From Strigamia acuminata (taxonomy: Eukaryota > Arthropoda > Chilopoda > Geophilomorpha > Linotaeniidae): a stretch of DNA of 64,000 nucleotides. The notes under the pieces are model-generated. The model saw only the letters and a list, made by a program, of their open reading frames with translations. It was not told where the DNA came from and did not search any database. Made by a program: the position numbers and the translations under genes. Location of the stretch: positions 11,248,427 through 11,312,426 of the forward strand of contig OX442315.1 in assembly GCA_949358305.1 (NCBI GenBank), written 5' to 3'. Shown in pieces: positions 22,715 through 33,800 of this stretch; positions within the stretch are counted from its first letter, which is position 1; each line of letters begins with the position of its first letter.

Positions 22715-25700
22715 TTAGTTCTTCCCCACGACTTTGCCGTCCCGAATGAACGGATTATTGCTTCGTCGTGGTCGAAGGTTGATTTTCGACGTGCTCGTAG
22801 ATCGTGACTCTACTTGCTCGTTCATCTCCGATGTGTTGGCATTTTTCTCATTACTAATTTTTTTATTTTCCATTTCAGAAGTACTTTCTTCTGCTTCCTC
22901 CCTCTCCGAAATTGCTTGCTCCGGCTGTGCTGGAGCCTCGTCGGCCGGAGATTCGGCGTCGAAGAATTCATCCTCGTCCTCCGCTATATTTTCAGCTTCA
23001 TTTGTTTTTTGGAACGTGTCGACCACGGTGCCCCCTTGGCCGCTGTGTGTCTGACCTTCCAGCCAGATTTCTTGGGGAAACTCTGGCAGATATGGCCTTA
23101 AATCTCGGCCATGTATCGACTGAAAATTTTTGTTGTCCTCTAAGCGGCGTAGTTGGTATGCGTTGCCGCCGTGTTCGGCCACAATTACATAGGGACCGTC
23201 CCTCTTGTCGGCTAAACCTGCGGCGATGCCCCTCGCTGCATTGGACAACGTGTGTGCCTCCTTCCACACTAGATCATTCACTTTAAAGTTCGCGAAAGCG
23301 AGATCGCCTTCTTTATCTGCGATTCTTTCTCTCATGTTGAAAATATGCGCCATCATATGCTGGTATGTGTCGGATATAGTCTGTTCCAACCGGCACACGT
23401 ACTCGTGTGGGCTCGATGGGTCTAATACGTTAACAGCTTCGGCAACGCGTGGGTCCCATGGCATCCTTAATTCGCGGGCGAAGTTGAGGTACGCCGGTGA
23501 GAATTCGCGTGTTCTTGACACGGTTGAGCGAATGCTGAAAGCGATTTCTCGCAGGTATTCGTCCCATCGATTGTGAATATCGGTGAATACTGTCAGCGCA
23601 TATTTTATGTCTTTATTTAATCTCTCGACTGGGTTTGTCTGAGGATTATACGTGGAGGTGTTTGATGCATCCATTTTAAATTTTCTACAGAAGTCCTTAT
23701 ATATTCTCGATCGGAATTGGGGGCCGTTATCCGAAATGAGTTTTCTGGGAAACCCAAATCGCATTGCCACGTCGTAAAGGCACTCGACTATGTTTTCAGC
23801 CGAGGGCTTCGCGAGGGCGTACAGCTCCGGCCATCGGGTGGCCACGTCCATAATTACGAGAATATACATGTTCTTGTTTCCCGTTGTGGGCTTGGGGCCC
23901 ATCAAGTCTATGCTTAAGCAGTCAAACGGTGCGTAGGGTCCGAGAGACATGGCGTTTCTGGCCACTTTATCTCGCGGTCTGCACGCTTGGCACCGGGGGC
24001 AGTGTCGGATAAATTTCGTTATCTTTTGCCGCGCGCCCGGCCAGAAGAAAAGTTGTTTTACTCGATAAAGGGTCCTCGCCACGCCAGAATGGCTGGCGAG
24101 CGGGTGTCCGTGCATCAGCCACAACAGTCGGGTGTGCAGCGATGCCGGCACGACCACTTTAACCGAGTTTCCCGCTCCGCTGAGGTCATCTTGAAACGTC
24201 GGGTGGTATTTTACCAGGAGTTCATCATCTATGAGGTAGCTTGTTGCTTCTTTGACGAACTGTTTCCGGCGGTGTGGGTTTGTCATCCCTTCCGGAAATT
24301 CGCCGTTCAGCAAATATTGCGTTATAATTTGACATTTTGTGTCTGCTGCCTGGTGTTCGACGAACTCACGTCTCGTGGGTGGAGCGTATTGTGTTTTTTC
24401 TTCAATTTTTGCTGTGAAGGCGCGTAGTAGTGTTTTGTGGGTTTCTCCGGGGGGCGGAGATTGAATTTCGGATGTTGAATTGTTTGTCCCAGCTGGCTGG
24501 TATGTTCGAGTCCAAAAACCACAAAACGTTCTATCTTCAGGCTCCATCACTGGTAGCTCGTTCGCCTTTCGCAAACGCCATATTCTCCGTGGAGTCGGGC
24601 AGTACAAGAGGTGGGTGTCGTCCTCGCCGTCGTCGTCTGGTCCTTGGGGGTCAGAGGCTGGGGCTCTCGAGAGGGCGTCGGCCACATGATTGTACTTCCC
24701 GGGGCGGTACGTAATTGTTATATCGCACGCCATTAACTCCAGTTGCCATCGTGCGAGTCGGCCGGAGGGTTCCTTGAGCTTCATCAACCAGCTTAGTGCC
24801 TGGTGATCTGTCTGAACCTCGAAGTTCGTGTACTCCAGATAGTCGCGAAATTTCCGAACTGCCCAAATTACGGCTAGGCATTCTAGTTCCGTTGCCGTAT
24901 AATTTTTCTCCGCGCCCTGTATTTTTCTGCTTATAAACATACAGGGTACTTCTTGCGAGATTCCGTTGTACACGTGGGTCTGCAGAAGGGCTGCACCCAG
25001 TCCGATTTTACTCGCGTCGGTGTGCAACACGAACGGTCGGTTTAGGTCCGGCAATGGCATCTTTTCGACGTCAGCCAGCATTTGCTTGATAGTGCTAAAT
25101 GCGGCCTCGCACTGGACCGTCCACTCAAACTCTTTATCCGTTCGTAAGAGATCCGTTATAGGCGCGGCCACTTCAGCCAGACCAGAGAGTAGTCGGCCGA
25201 AGAAATTGACCATGCCCATGAATCTCTGGACACCTTTTATATCTTCGGGGGCGGGGAATCCGTTTATTGCTTTGACTTTTTCGGGGTCAATCGCGATTCC
25301 CTCGACTCCTATTCGATATCCTAGGAAGGCAAGCTCTTTCCTGCAAAACTTGCTCTTCCCTGGATGGATGTGGAGTCCTGCCTTGGCTAGGCGAGAGACC
25401 ACTCTATCGATGTGGTCTATATGTTCTTCGAATGTGTCCGACGTTATTATGATGTCGTCGAGATACGCCCACACGAAGTCGTGCAGCATATCTCCCAACA
25501 CGCTTTCGATCAGTTTCTGGAACGTGCTCGGGGCGTTTACAAGCCCGAACGGCATCACGTTGAACATTAGTCTTCCTATCGGGGAGTAGAAAGCCGTTTT
25601 CAGTTTGTCTTCGGGTTTTAGCTCCACTTGCCAATACCCCTTTGACAGGTCCATGGTGGTTACCCACTTGAACGGGCTCAGTTCCCGGAGGATCGAGTCT

Positions 25701-26845
25701 ATAGACGGCATCTGAATCGGGTCTATAACCGTTATCGCGTTCAGGGGGCGATAATCAATGCATAGTCGAGGTTCCGAGCCTGGACGCATCACCAGGACGA
25801 TCCGCATGGCGTATTCGCCCAGGGCTTGCGTTACTATGCCCTTGTCGAGCATGTCTTGGCACATTTGCGTCACGATGTCTCTTTTCTGGGGGTTCATCCC
25901 CTTGTAAGGCACTCGAATCGGCTTGTCTGTGGTTAAGACTATTTCGTGTGTTGCTTCCGTCGTTCGACCAGGTGTCTTGGTCAGAATTCTTTCATGCTTT
26001 CGAAGCACTCGCCTTAGTAGCGATGCCTCGTTAACACGCAGTGCTGCCTCCTCGACCAGGGTGTCCACGACGTTACTCCTCTGTAATTCCAGAGTGAAGG
26101 CTGCGAAATCGTAATCTTGGACGAATTTTCGCAATCCTCTTCCGTATTCCTCTTTGTCCTTGGCTTCGTCCAGTAATTTTTGGGGAACTACGGGGACTGA
26201 CCGTTCTCCCTCGGGACTTATCCAGTTCCATGAACGGGTTATCGGGTTTGGCTGAATTTTCAGTTTCGCCATGATGTCCATCCCTAGGAGGAATACTTTG
26301 TCGTGGGATGGCAAGACTATGAAGGGGTGGGACAGGTTCCCCCCCGTCCAGTCGATCATGATGCGAACTACGCCCTTCGGCTTGACGTAGCCGTTGGCGG
26401 TGAGCAATTCTACGTTCGCGTTCACTTGTGCCACCTTCTTTCCAATATCCAAGTCTTTTACTATATCTTCGGATATGAATGAACGATCCGCTCCTGAATC
26501 CAGTAGACCGAACAATTTTTGGTTTTCTATCTCCACTGGCAGCATACACAGAGTTTCGCAATGTGCTTTCGTGACATTGCAGTGAAATACGCGTAATGTC
26601 TGGGGCTCAACCTCCAGATTGAACGGAAGGTCCGTCCAATCCATGTCGACCTCCGGTTTCGTTCTCACTTGCATACTCGTTAACGTCACTTTTTCCTCCT
26701 TCTTCGGAACGATCTGTATGCGGTCTTTGATCTGTGCCTCTGCCAAGGCATGACCTGCGGGTCCAGTGTGATATTTCTTCTTTTTAATTTCCGCGGCTGG
26801 CGCAGACGAAGCTGAATTTATTTCGGCGACGCCTGCGCTTGGAAG
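22715..26845 (-). CDS. pol: Element I pol polyprotein (protease, RT, RNase H, integrase)
   Basis: Reads from the -1 frameshift site to a stop at 22715, about 1376 residues. Counting from the TTG codon at 26746, the aspartic protease core LLDSGADRSF is near residue 81-90. Reverse transcriptase has LCIDYRPLNAI and the catalytic YLDD at about 428-431. RNase H has HTDAS near 575. Integrase has an HHCC zinc finger (H881-C919 region), SIDLMGPKP near 946 and SDNGPQF. The order PR-RT-RH-IN is that of Ty3/gypsy. No internal stops. Confidence 0.93.
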   Translation of the reverse strand, partial: LPSAGVAEINSASSAPAAEIKKKKYHTGPAGHALAEAQIKDRIQIVPKKEEKVTLTSMQVRTKPEVDMDWTDLPFNLEVEPQTLRVFHCNVTKAHCETLCMLPVEIENQKLFGLLDSGADRSFISEDIVKDLDIGKKVAQVNANVELLTANGYVKPKGVVRIMIDWTGGNLSHPFIVLPSHDKVFLLGMDIMAKLKIQPNPITRSWNWISPEGERSVPVVPQKLLDEAKDKEEYGRGLRKFVQDYDFAAFTLELQRSNVVDTLVEEAALRVNEASLLRRVLRKHERILTKTPGRTTEATHEIVLTTDKPIRVPYKGMNPQKRDIVTQMCQDMLDKGIVTQALGEYAMRIVLVMRPGSEPRLCIDYRPLNAITVIDPIQMPSIDSILRELSPFKWVTTMDLSKGYWQVELKPEDKLKTAFYSPIGRLMFNVMPFGLVNAPSTFQKLIESVLGDMLHDFVWAYLDDIIITSDTFEEHIDHIDRVVSRLAKAGLHIHPGKSKFCRKELAFLGYRIGVEGIAIDPEKVKAINGFPAPEDIKGVQRFMGMVNFFGRLLSGLAEVAAPITDLLRTDKEFEWTVQCEAAFSTIKQMLADVEKMPLPDLNRPFVLHTDASKIGLGAALLQTHVYNGISQEVPCMFISRKIQGAEKNYTATELECLAVIWAVRKFRDYLEYTNFEVQTDHQALSWLMKLKEPSGRLARWQLELMACDITITYRPGKYNHVADALSRAPASDPQGPDDDGEDDTHLLYCPTPRRIWRLRKANELPVMEPEDRTFCGFWTRTYQPAGTNNSTSEIQSPPPGETHKTLLRAFTAKIEEKTQYAPPTRREFVEHQAADTKCQIITQYLLNGEFPEGMTNPHRRKQFVKEATSYLIDDELLVKYHPTFQDDLSGAGNSVKVVVPASLHTRLLWLMHGHPLASHSGVARTLYRVKQLFFWPGARQKITKFIRHCPRCQACRPRDKVARNAMSLGPYAPFDCLSIDLMGPKPTTGNKNMYILVIMDVATRWPELYALAKPSAENIVECLYDVAMRFGFPRKLISDNGPQFRSRIYKDFCRKFKMDASNTSTYNPQTNPVERLNKDIKYALTVFTDIHNRWDEYLREIAFSIRSTVSRTREFSPAYLNFARELRMPWDPRVAEAVNVLDPSSPHEYVCRLEQTISDTYQHMMAHIFNMRERIADKEGDLAFANFKVNDLVWKEAHTLSNAARGIAAGLADKRDGPYVIVAEHGGNAYQLRRLEDNKNFQSIHGRDLRPYLPEFPQEIWLEGQTHSGQGGTVVDTFQKTNEAENIAEDEDEFFDAESPADEAPAQPEQAISEREEAEESTSEMENKKISNEKNANTSEMNEQVESRSTSTSKINLRPRRSNNPFIRDGKVVGKN

Positions 26846-29800
26846 TTTTTTGCCAGATCAGTTCTTAACTCCATCATCATTTTCATCATGGTTTGCATGA
26901 TGTCCTTTTCTTTGACGGTTTTCTCACATTTATCTGAGTAGTGGCCGTATTCTCCACAGCTGTAACATTTGATGTTACTTTTATCCCCTGTGGGAGTGAA
27001 TCCCGGTTTTTTCGGGACGAAGGGCGTCGGGAATCGTCTTTTTCCTCCCAATGCTCCTCTCGCTTTTGTTGCTTGCACGTGTGCTCTGAATTGTGTGATT
27101 GCCAAGGCCCGGTGTGCATGGTGCAAATAGGGACCTTGATCGTCGCATCCCGTCGATAAGTTTTCGAGGTGCTCATTTAGGGCTTCCTCGTCGCTCGATG
27201 CTGGCTCCTCTTCTTTAGCCGTGGCGAGAGGTGTTGTCTCTTCGACTTTCTCCATCTGGGTGGAGTCCGTCGAGGTCACCTGCATCGCCGTCGCTGCCGG
27301 TGCTTTCTTTGGGGCAGCTATCGGGTTGGCTGGAAGAATACTGCCTGCTTTAGGCGTCAGCATTCGTCCGAAGGATGCTTCGGTGAGACTCATTATGCCG
27401 CTCAAATATTCACTTGGCCTCATTAATTTTTCTGAGGTCTTGTGGCGTTCGGCGCTCGTCTGCAACCGCTTCTCGTGCGCGTCAGCTTCTTCCGGGGGCA
27501 GAGTGGCGTAATACCGCTGTTCTATTTCTAACGTGTTTGTTAGAAGATAGTTACTGACATCTTGGTAATCGCCAGTGCGGGGTGCACGCATGTCTAGCAG
27601 AATTCTTTGCGAGTGGGCCGATAATCCTCCGTAAAAGATCATCGTAAAACCAGCGGGGTTTATTTCGTACGGCGCTCTTGCAAACAGGAGTTTCGCTCGG
27701 GCGTCGTAGTCGGCTAATGTTTCTCCTGGGGCTTGTCGTAGACCCCGTAATTTGTTACTGATCTCGTCTGGAGTCTCGCCGTATCGGAGATCGAAACGGA
27801 CGAGAAAATCGTCCCAGGTTGGGTTTTTCAGTCCCTGGTACCATTCTCGAGCTGACCCCGTAGTTAGCTCCACTAGCCCGTGGGTTAGCATGTCGGCGAC
27901 GGTGGCTTTTGTCGCTTTCTTGATACGCATTACTTCGTCCAGGAAGCGGTCTCCGGCCTTCCACGAACCGTCAAATCGCGTTTGAATATAGTGTTGCCAG
28001 CGGATGTTACCCGTGGCTTCACTGCTTGGTTCGTTTCGTACGCCATATTTGCGCTTAACCCTCTCTCCAGCGCGATTATGTTCGTCGCCTGGATGGCCTA
28101 GATCGATTCCTTCTCTTCTGAAAGAGTTCAGCAGGGCTCGGCCTAGCTCAGACATCGTGTAATGTCGGCCAGATGAGTCCTGAAAGTTCCCTTCCTCTGA
28201 ACGAGGGTTGGAGCTCCGGGAAGAGCGGTCTGAAGCATTCGGCCGGTTCGACCGGTGCCCATCGCTGCCTTCTTGACTCCTTCCTGTAGACGGTCGACTC
28301 GGATGGTCGTCGTCCGACGAATCGGAGGGCTCGGAGGGATCTCCTTGGGGGTGAAACCTCGGCCCTCTCGGTGGGGTCTCTCCGCCAGCCTTCTTCTGTT
28401 TCGAGCCTTCGGATGGCGGCGGCTCCCCTCCGTCGTTGTTCTCGCAAAAAGAATGCCATCTGTTTTCCTCGCTCTCGGGGCGTTCCCGATTTTTATTTGC
28501 GTTTTTCTTTTCGAGTAACGCGTCGATGGCTGCTCCCGTCTCGGATCTTTTTGAGGGGTGACGGTCCTTTGTTTTTGGGACCGATCCGTCTCTCTTTTGA
28601 GATTTCCCCCTTTTTGCCGTTTTTGCCGGCTTTGCTGCATCTTCTCCTGTGTCGGTATCAGAGCCGCTTGGGGGTTCTGACTTCCGTTTCGGGTTTTCTT
28701 CCCTTTTCTTCCTGCCCGAGACACCTTGTTCGTACTCTTTTTGGAACTTTTCTGTTTCTTTCTCCCAGTTTTCGGCTTCCCATCTTTTTTGCTCATCTAT
28801 TATGGCTTGTTTCTTTGCTTTGTACTCTTCGGTCCATCTGACTCGGTCCCATTCCTCTTTCTCTTTCAGGAACTGTTCCTTTTCTTTTCTGGCTTCCTCT
28901 TCTCTCAACCTCTCGCGATGTTGTTCTTCCCATTTTTGGTGTTGTAAAATGGCTTCTTCTCGCAACATTTGTAGCTTTTCTGCTTTTCTTTGAGCTACGA
29001 GCGCTTGAAATTGGTCCTCGTACTCTTGAGCTTCTCGATGTCGCCCTTCCACCGTGGCGTTCCATTCTTTTCGAATTTTAGCTTCTCGTTCCTCCCTCAT
29101 TTTTTGGACCAGTTTTTCTGTTCTCTCGGTGGTTCTTCTTTCGCGTTGCTCCCTTTCTTCCTCTTCCTTCCAGAGTTCTCGCCGCTCTGCGCTCAGTCTT
29201 CGTTGGCGATTAGTCGCTTCTTGTCTGGCTTCTTCGCGGGCCTTCTCTCTGGATTGGTGAAGTGCCCGGTTGGGGTCTGGCGCGAAACCTCCGGTGTCAC
29301 TGGGCGTTACCTGGGGCATGGGCGTCTCCGCTGCTGGTCTTGCGACCGGCGTCGGGGCTTGTGCCGCGCAGATAGCGTCAGTGAGTAGAGTAATCGATTC
29401 CCAGACTGACGTTCCTACTGGAATGTCTATCATCGCTTTCAGTTGGGCAGCTTGCCGTGTCAACCGAATTAGGTGAGATACCTCGAAGGAAACAACCGCA
29501 GGACTCGCCGTAACTCGGGGGGTTATCGGGGTCCCGCCGTCGTTTTTTCGTGGGGTTTGCTCCACGGACGTCTGAGCCGTGGGTGGCGATGGGTTCGTGC
29601 CGACCGTGACCGTTATTTTCGGAGCTTCATTCGTCTCCTCGGTCATCAATATCGATACTCGTCCTGGCGATACGTCGCGAATTTCTTCTCGATTTTCTAT
29701 GGCTTCCGGATCGGTATCCTCGAAGGGTTGCATATTCAAGGGAACCCGCTCTCGCTCTGGCCCGTCTAGGGCCGCGAGCGATGCAGCTTGCTCCTCTTTC

Positions 29801-29958
29801 TGCGCCTTCGCTCTCCTTTTATTCGCTCGGGCTTTCGCCTTTGCGGACATTTCAGGGACGGGACCATCCGATCTCAGGTGGTAGTCGGAGGTCCTTTTTC
29901 CCTTCTCGGGCATTCTCTGCTCGGTTTCAGACGTGGATTGCTCGTCTTTGTCTGACAT
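26818..29958 (-). CDS. gag: Element I Gag, 1046 residues
   Basis: Capsid/nucleocapsid precursor. The N-terminal part is low-complexity. A long Glu/Arg/Lys-rich predicted coiled coil spans about residues 230-420, followed by a disordered charged region. A retrotransposon gag-type helical domain around 640-800 contains REWYQGLKNPTWDDF. A CCHC zinc knuckle CYSCGEYGHYSDKC lies near the C-terminus. The gag stop overlaps the pol frame. It is unusually long for a gypsy Gag because of the coiled coil. Confidence 0.88.
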   Translation of the reverse strand: MSDKDEQSTSETEQRMPEKGKRTSDYHLRSDGPVPEMSAKAKARANKRRAKAQKEEQAASLAALDGPERERVPLNMQPFEDTDPEAIENREEIRDVSPGRVSILMTEETNEAPKITVTVGTNPSPPTAQTSVEQTPRKNDGGTPITPRVTASPAVVSFEVSHLIRLTRQAAQLKAMIDIPVGTSVWESITLLTDAICAAQAPTPVARPAAETPMPQVTPSDTGGFAPDPNRALHQSREKAREEARQEATNRQRRLSAERRELWKEEEEREQRERRTTERTEKLVQKMREEREAKIRKEWNATVEGRHREAQEYEDQFQALVAQRKAEKLQMLREEAILQHQKWEEQHRERLREEEARKEKEQFLKEKEEWDRVRWTEEYKAKKQAIIDEQKRWEAENWEKETEKFQKEYEQGVSGRKKREENPKRKSEPPSGSDTDTGEDAAKPAKTAKRGKSQKRDGSVPKTKDRHPSKRSETGAAIDALLEKKNANKNRERPESEENRWHSFCENNDGGEPPPSEGSKQKKAGGETPPRGPRFHPQGDPSEPSDSSDDDHPSRPSTGRSQEGSDGHRSNRPNASDRSSRSSNPRSEEGNFQDSSGRHYTMSELGRALLNSFRREGIDLGHPGDEHNRAGERVKRKYGVRNEPSSEATGNIRWQHYIQTRFDGSWKAGDRFLDEVMRIKKATKATVADMLTHGLVELTTGSAREWYQGLKNPTWDDFLVRFDLRYGETPDEISNKLRGLRQAPGETLADYDARAKLLFARAPYEINPAGFTMIFYGGLSAHSQRILLDMRAPRTGDYQDVSNYLLTNTLEIEQRYYATLPPEEADAHEKRLQTSAERHKTSEKLMRPSEYLSGIMSLTEASFGRMLTPKAGSILPANPIAAPKKAPAATAMQVTSTDSTQMEKVEETTPLATAKEEEPASSDEEALNEHLENLSTGCDDQGPYLHHAHRALAITQFRAHVQATKARGALGGKRRFPTPFVPKKPGFTPTGDKSNIKCYSCGEYGHYSDKCEKTVKEKDIMQTMMKMMMELRTDLAKNFQAQASPK
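26845..26851 (-). other. Element I -1 ribosomal frameshift heptamer A AAA AAC
   Basis: In the gag frame the codons read GCA AAA AAC, giving the classical slippery heptamer in the correct phase nine codons before the gag stop. The pol frame is -1 relative to gag and is open from this point on. A downstream stimulatory structure was not evaluated. Confidence 0.75.
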
Positions 29959-30032
29959 TTTCTTTCGGTAATTCTACGATTTGGGTTATCTTATTGAGAG
30001 ATCACAAGTTCAGATTTGAGATTTATTTCTAA

Positions 30033-30050
30033 ATCCCGGACAGGCCCCCA
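30033..30050 (-). other. Element I primer binding site (tRNA-Pro-like)
   Basis: Two bases inside the 5' LTR the minus strand reads TGGGGGCCTGTCCGGGAT. It differs at only a few central positions from the tRNA-Pro site known from gammaretroviruses. The position and the leading TGG fit a tRNA 3' end primer site. Confidence 0.65.
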
Positions 30051-30052
30051 CG

Positions 30053-30871
30053 TGTCGCGTCCTACTTGGTATAGGTTTAAATAGCGCTAACGTGTAATAC
30101 TTTACCTGTGATCAATTATGTAAATACCCAAATGAATACCAAATGTATGTAAATAAACAGGTAATTTATTCACTAGGCTTTATGCCTTTAAAATACACTC
30201 AGTAATAATTCTAGAGTCGACGTGGTCAGCGTCGAACAAAGGATTTCTCAAGATGGCGTCGTCGATTCCGCGTGGTCGGCGGAACAAAGGCGGCGTCTCG
30301 AGTTGTCGTCAATTCGTCACGGATTCGTCTTCACGGACGCGGTGGAATGCTCTTTCGAGTCTTCTATCCGTGCCTGTTGTCTAGGGTTTGTTTAGCGTCC
30401 AGAGGCCTCGTCTAGGAACTTTGGGGTTCCCTACAAAGCACTCGGACACTTACTTCGGCGAATAATCGTCTGGGCGATTATTCTGGGTGATTTCACAAGG
30501 GCTATTCTCGTGCTTTCGCAGGAATAGCTCGCAAGTGACTTCGTGAGAGTTACAGTTTGCACTTTACTCAGCGATCCTCGATCAATCCTAACTTGTAGTT
30601 GAAGTTGGCCTGACGGTGAGGTAGTTGCTGTGTTCTTGGTGTCGTTTGTGTAAGTTCTGACTTTAGGCGGGAAACACAGCCTTTTATGCAGTGGGGTGAA
30701 GGGCCGGCGATCAACCAATGGGGGCTGACCATCAGCCGCTTCCTCCCCCTCGGGGCACACACCTGCCATGGGGAGGTGGAGCCAACTCGGGGGGGAACGA
30801 CTCTTCAATCACAGTGACTCAGAGGACAAGCATCCGCCCTGGGGGGACACTTATCCAACTGGGTCACCACA
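30053..30871 (-). repeat. Element I 5' LTR
   Basis: 819 bp, nearly identical to 18006-18825. It lies 13 bp downstream of the gene C stop codon and in the same sense. Its minus-strand AATAAA (about 30167) is therefore the first strong polyadenylation signal that a gene C transcript would meet. Confidence 0.93.
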
Positions 30872-30884
30872 ATTCTTACACATT

Positions 30885-33800
30885 TTAACACCTGCTCCTG
30901 CACACACTATGCAAACCCACGCATGTTGTTTGCAATAAGTGTAAAGACGAAAGAACTGACATTCCAAGTAAAAAACCTAAAATTGATCCAATGTCACTGA
31001 TGCATTTTGAAAATGTAATCACAAATCGTTGTTTGAATATTTCATTAATATTGGTTTTAAAATAAAGTTTAGTTACTGCTAGACCAAAATATTGGTCTGC
31101 TAGTGCACTGAATTCTGTAAAGAAAATCTGATTGCATGCAGGATGACAGCTGCAGTCACGAATAGGATCAATGTTAGAATAAACATTCAAAAAGGATTTT
31201 CTTGCTAATTTAGCTGAGCCCGATGTCTTGCACAGAGGTAATGATGATGAATTCATAAATGGCAATCTTTTTAGTTATAATAAAACCATAGAAAATAGTA
31301 ATTAGACTAAATTTATAAATTGCTTCAAGAAAATATTCAACCTGCAGTTGATGTTCTCTTCTGACAACTTCTTCTCAAAGCAGTCAGTTTGACATGTTTG
31401 GAATTCATAGGCAGACACGCATGGATTTATTGGAGAGTTCAGTCTTTTAATCTTAAGATTTAATTCAAGTTATTAAATATAGTGTACATAGGAAGCAATA
31501 CGCAATAACAGAATATACTAACTGTTTGTTTGAAAAACTCGACAAACATCCATGAATTGTGGGGTTGAATTGTAAAAGGTATGACATTGATTGCGTTGTG
31601 TGTTTGCAGTAAAAATATCTGTATTAATAAAATTGCAAAAGAAAATCTTATCGGTTATAGTCATTTTAGCGACGCTCATTTTAGCGATTTTTACCCAAAA
31701 AGTCCCATTTTAGCAAACATGTCATTTTAGCGACACAAAAACCTAGGTTTTAGCGACAAGACGGCTCAAAAAAGTGGTTTTCATCAAAAAACCAGTAAGG
31801 TTAGGTTCGCGGGAGGTCGAGGGGGGGCGCAGCCCCCCCTTGTTAGCCCTTCTTAGGAATTAAACCTAGGTTTTTGTGTCGCTAAAATGACATGTTCGCT
31901 ACAATGGTGTGTCGCTAAAATGAAATCGCTAAAATGATGTACATCCAATCTTATAGCACTATATTACTGTTGAATTCACTTGTTTTGGATTTAATAAACA
32001 AGCTTTGGGAGGTTCACATGCATTTTTAGTCTACACTTGAACCAATATTTATGTTTGCAATATTTAAAATATTCAAAAATTCATACAAGTGCAGTAATCT
32101 GTAATTATTAAAATGTTGTGACTGATTGGCCACCCAAGGGTGACCTGCGTCACTGACACACACTGCCCAATGACCCCGAGGTCAGCCCTACCCTTAGAGT
32201 GCTCACTGAACTAGTAGGGGGAAGGAGGGAGTCATCATCTGCGCTGCTCCACCCTCTCCCTATTCACCACTGTGACGCTCAATGGTGAGATGTTGGATCC
32301 ACCACAGCCTCTATGAGCGGCCACATGGGCCGAGGTAAGTTCAGGAGAATAGCAAAGCATACCGACCACGTCACCCATGAAAATAATCTCTCCGTGTGTG
32401 ACGGTCAGTTCCTGGTGGGGCGTGCCCAAGAGGCATGACCAGCATATGGGTTATACGGAAAACTCCAACCCCTAGACAACGATTAAAGGCCACCAAACCC
32501 AACTATCCGTAGTCGTAGTTCTTATTTACGTAAGCATGCGTCCCACCCCAGGATAACTTGTCCCTAGGCTGCCCTGGATAAGACCACACCGTCACAATCT
32601 AATGAAATGCAACTGTCAAATTATATCATACTTTAGATTCCGAATTGATGCATTCCAAGCCATCTGGTAGATATGGAAATATTGTTGAACTGTCTCTAAG
32701 AGTGTACCGAATAACACCTAAAAAATATATATATATGTTATATTTCAAATACCGGTAGACTTAAATATTAAACAAAAGCGGTACTTGATTCCAAGTGAAC
32801 ACAGTTTCCATATGCTGTGGCTATAAAAGACCTCTTTCCAAATATAATATTGAAGCTTGAAGTATTTTTCCCAGCATCTCTTGCCAAATTCTTTATTAAC
32901 AAACAATTATAAAAAAACACAATAAACTCATACAGATAATAAGCTTCCTATACTGTTGTTCAAGTCAAAAAGGCCCCTAAATCTCATTGGTCGAGCCTCA
33001 TTACTACTAATTCTAGACTGTGTACTACCACTAAGAGAAGTAGTTTTGACCTTTATTTATTTCTGTGGTTGTTATGACCATTTAAGTTAATATAATTTTG
33101 ATTTTTCTTATTAATAAATGTTATTTCCATTTATGAAATAAAGTTTTATGCACATATAAATTTAGGGGCCTTCTTGACTAGAACAAGAGTCTGTATACTT
33201 CAGCAGTTTCATAGTTTTCCATGTTTCCAGATTGTTGCCACAAAAGTTGAGCATTGCCAGCAAATCTAGATGGATAATCAAGCAATTCTAAGATATCCAT
33301 ATCTTCCACACAACTATCATTTAGTTGTTTCTTCGTTATTGCCACATTTTCTTTTTCCTTGTATATTAACTTGTCTTCGATACATGCAACAACAGAAGGT
33401 ACTTGAATATATTCTTCCTGAATAAGTTGAATAGTCTCAAATGTTGAATATTTGTTGAATGCCATTATTTGTTCATAAATGAGATACGAACAAAGAGCAC
33501 ATAAAACTAGAACAAACATTCTTTTCAAATAAATTAAAGGAGTAAATTGTTTGTGGGTTTGGATTGACATTTTATCCAGTCGATGCATTAATTTCTGAAC
33601 CTTCTTAATCAGTTTAACTTCAAACTGGAGTTGAAGCTTGTTCTTTTGTTTACGGATGACACGAATGGTCAGATCTAGAATTGCAAGACAAGAAGTCCCC
33701 ACGTAAAAAGATAAATAGCCTCCAATGTCGCACAAAAGAGCAATAAAGTCGTAGAAAAAGTATTCCTTCATGCTGAAAATCCAATTGCTGTACGAGTATA

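Larger units (their letters stand above)
18006..30871 (-). mobile_element. Element I: complete Ty3/gypsy LTR retrotransposon, 12.9 kb
   Basis: Two ~820 bp LTRs flank gag, pol and a long third ORF, all on the minus strand. A 4-bp target duplication ATTC lies at 18002-18005 and 30872-30875. LTR ends are TG...CA when read on the minus strand. The LTRs differ by only a small indel near 18346, so insertion is very recent. All ORFs are open, so it may be active. Its interior is clearly richer in G+C than the host DNA around it. It lies 13 bp beyond the stop codon of gene C, in the same transcriptional direction. Confidence 0.95.
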
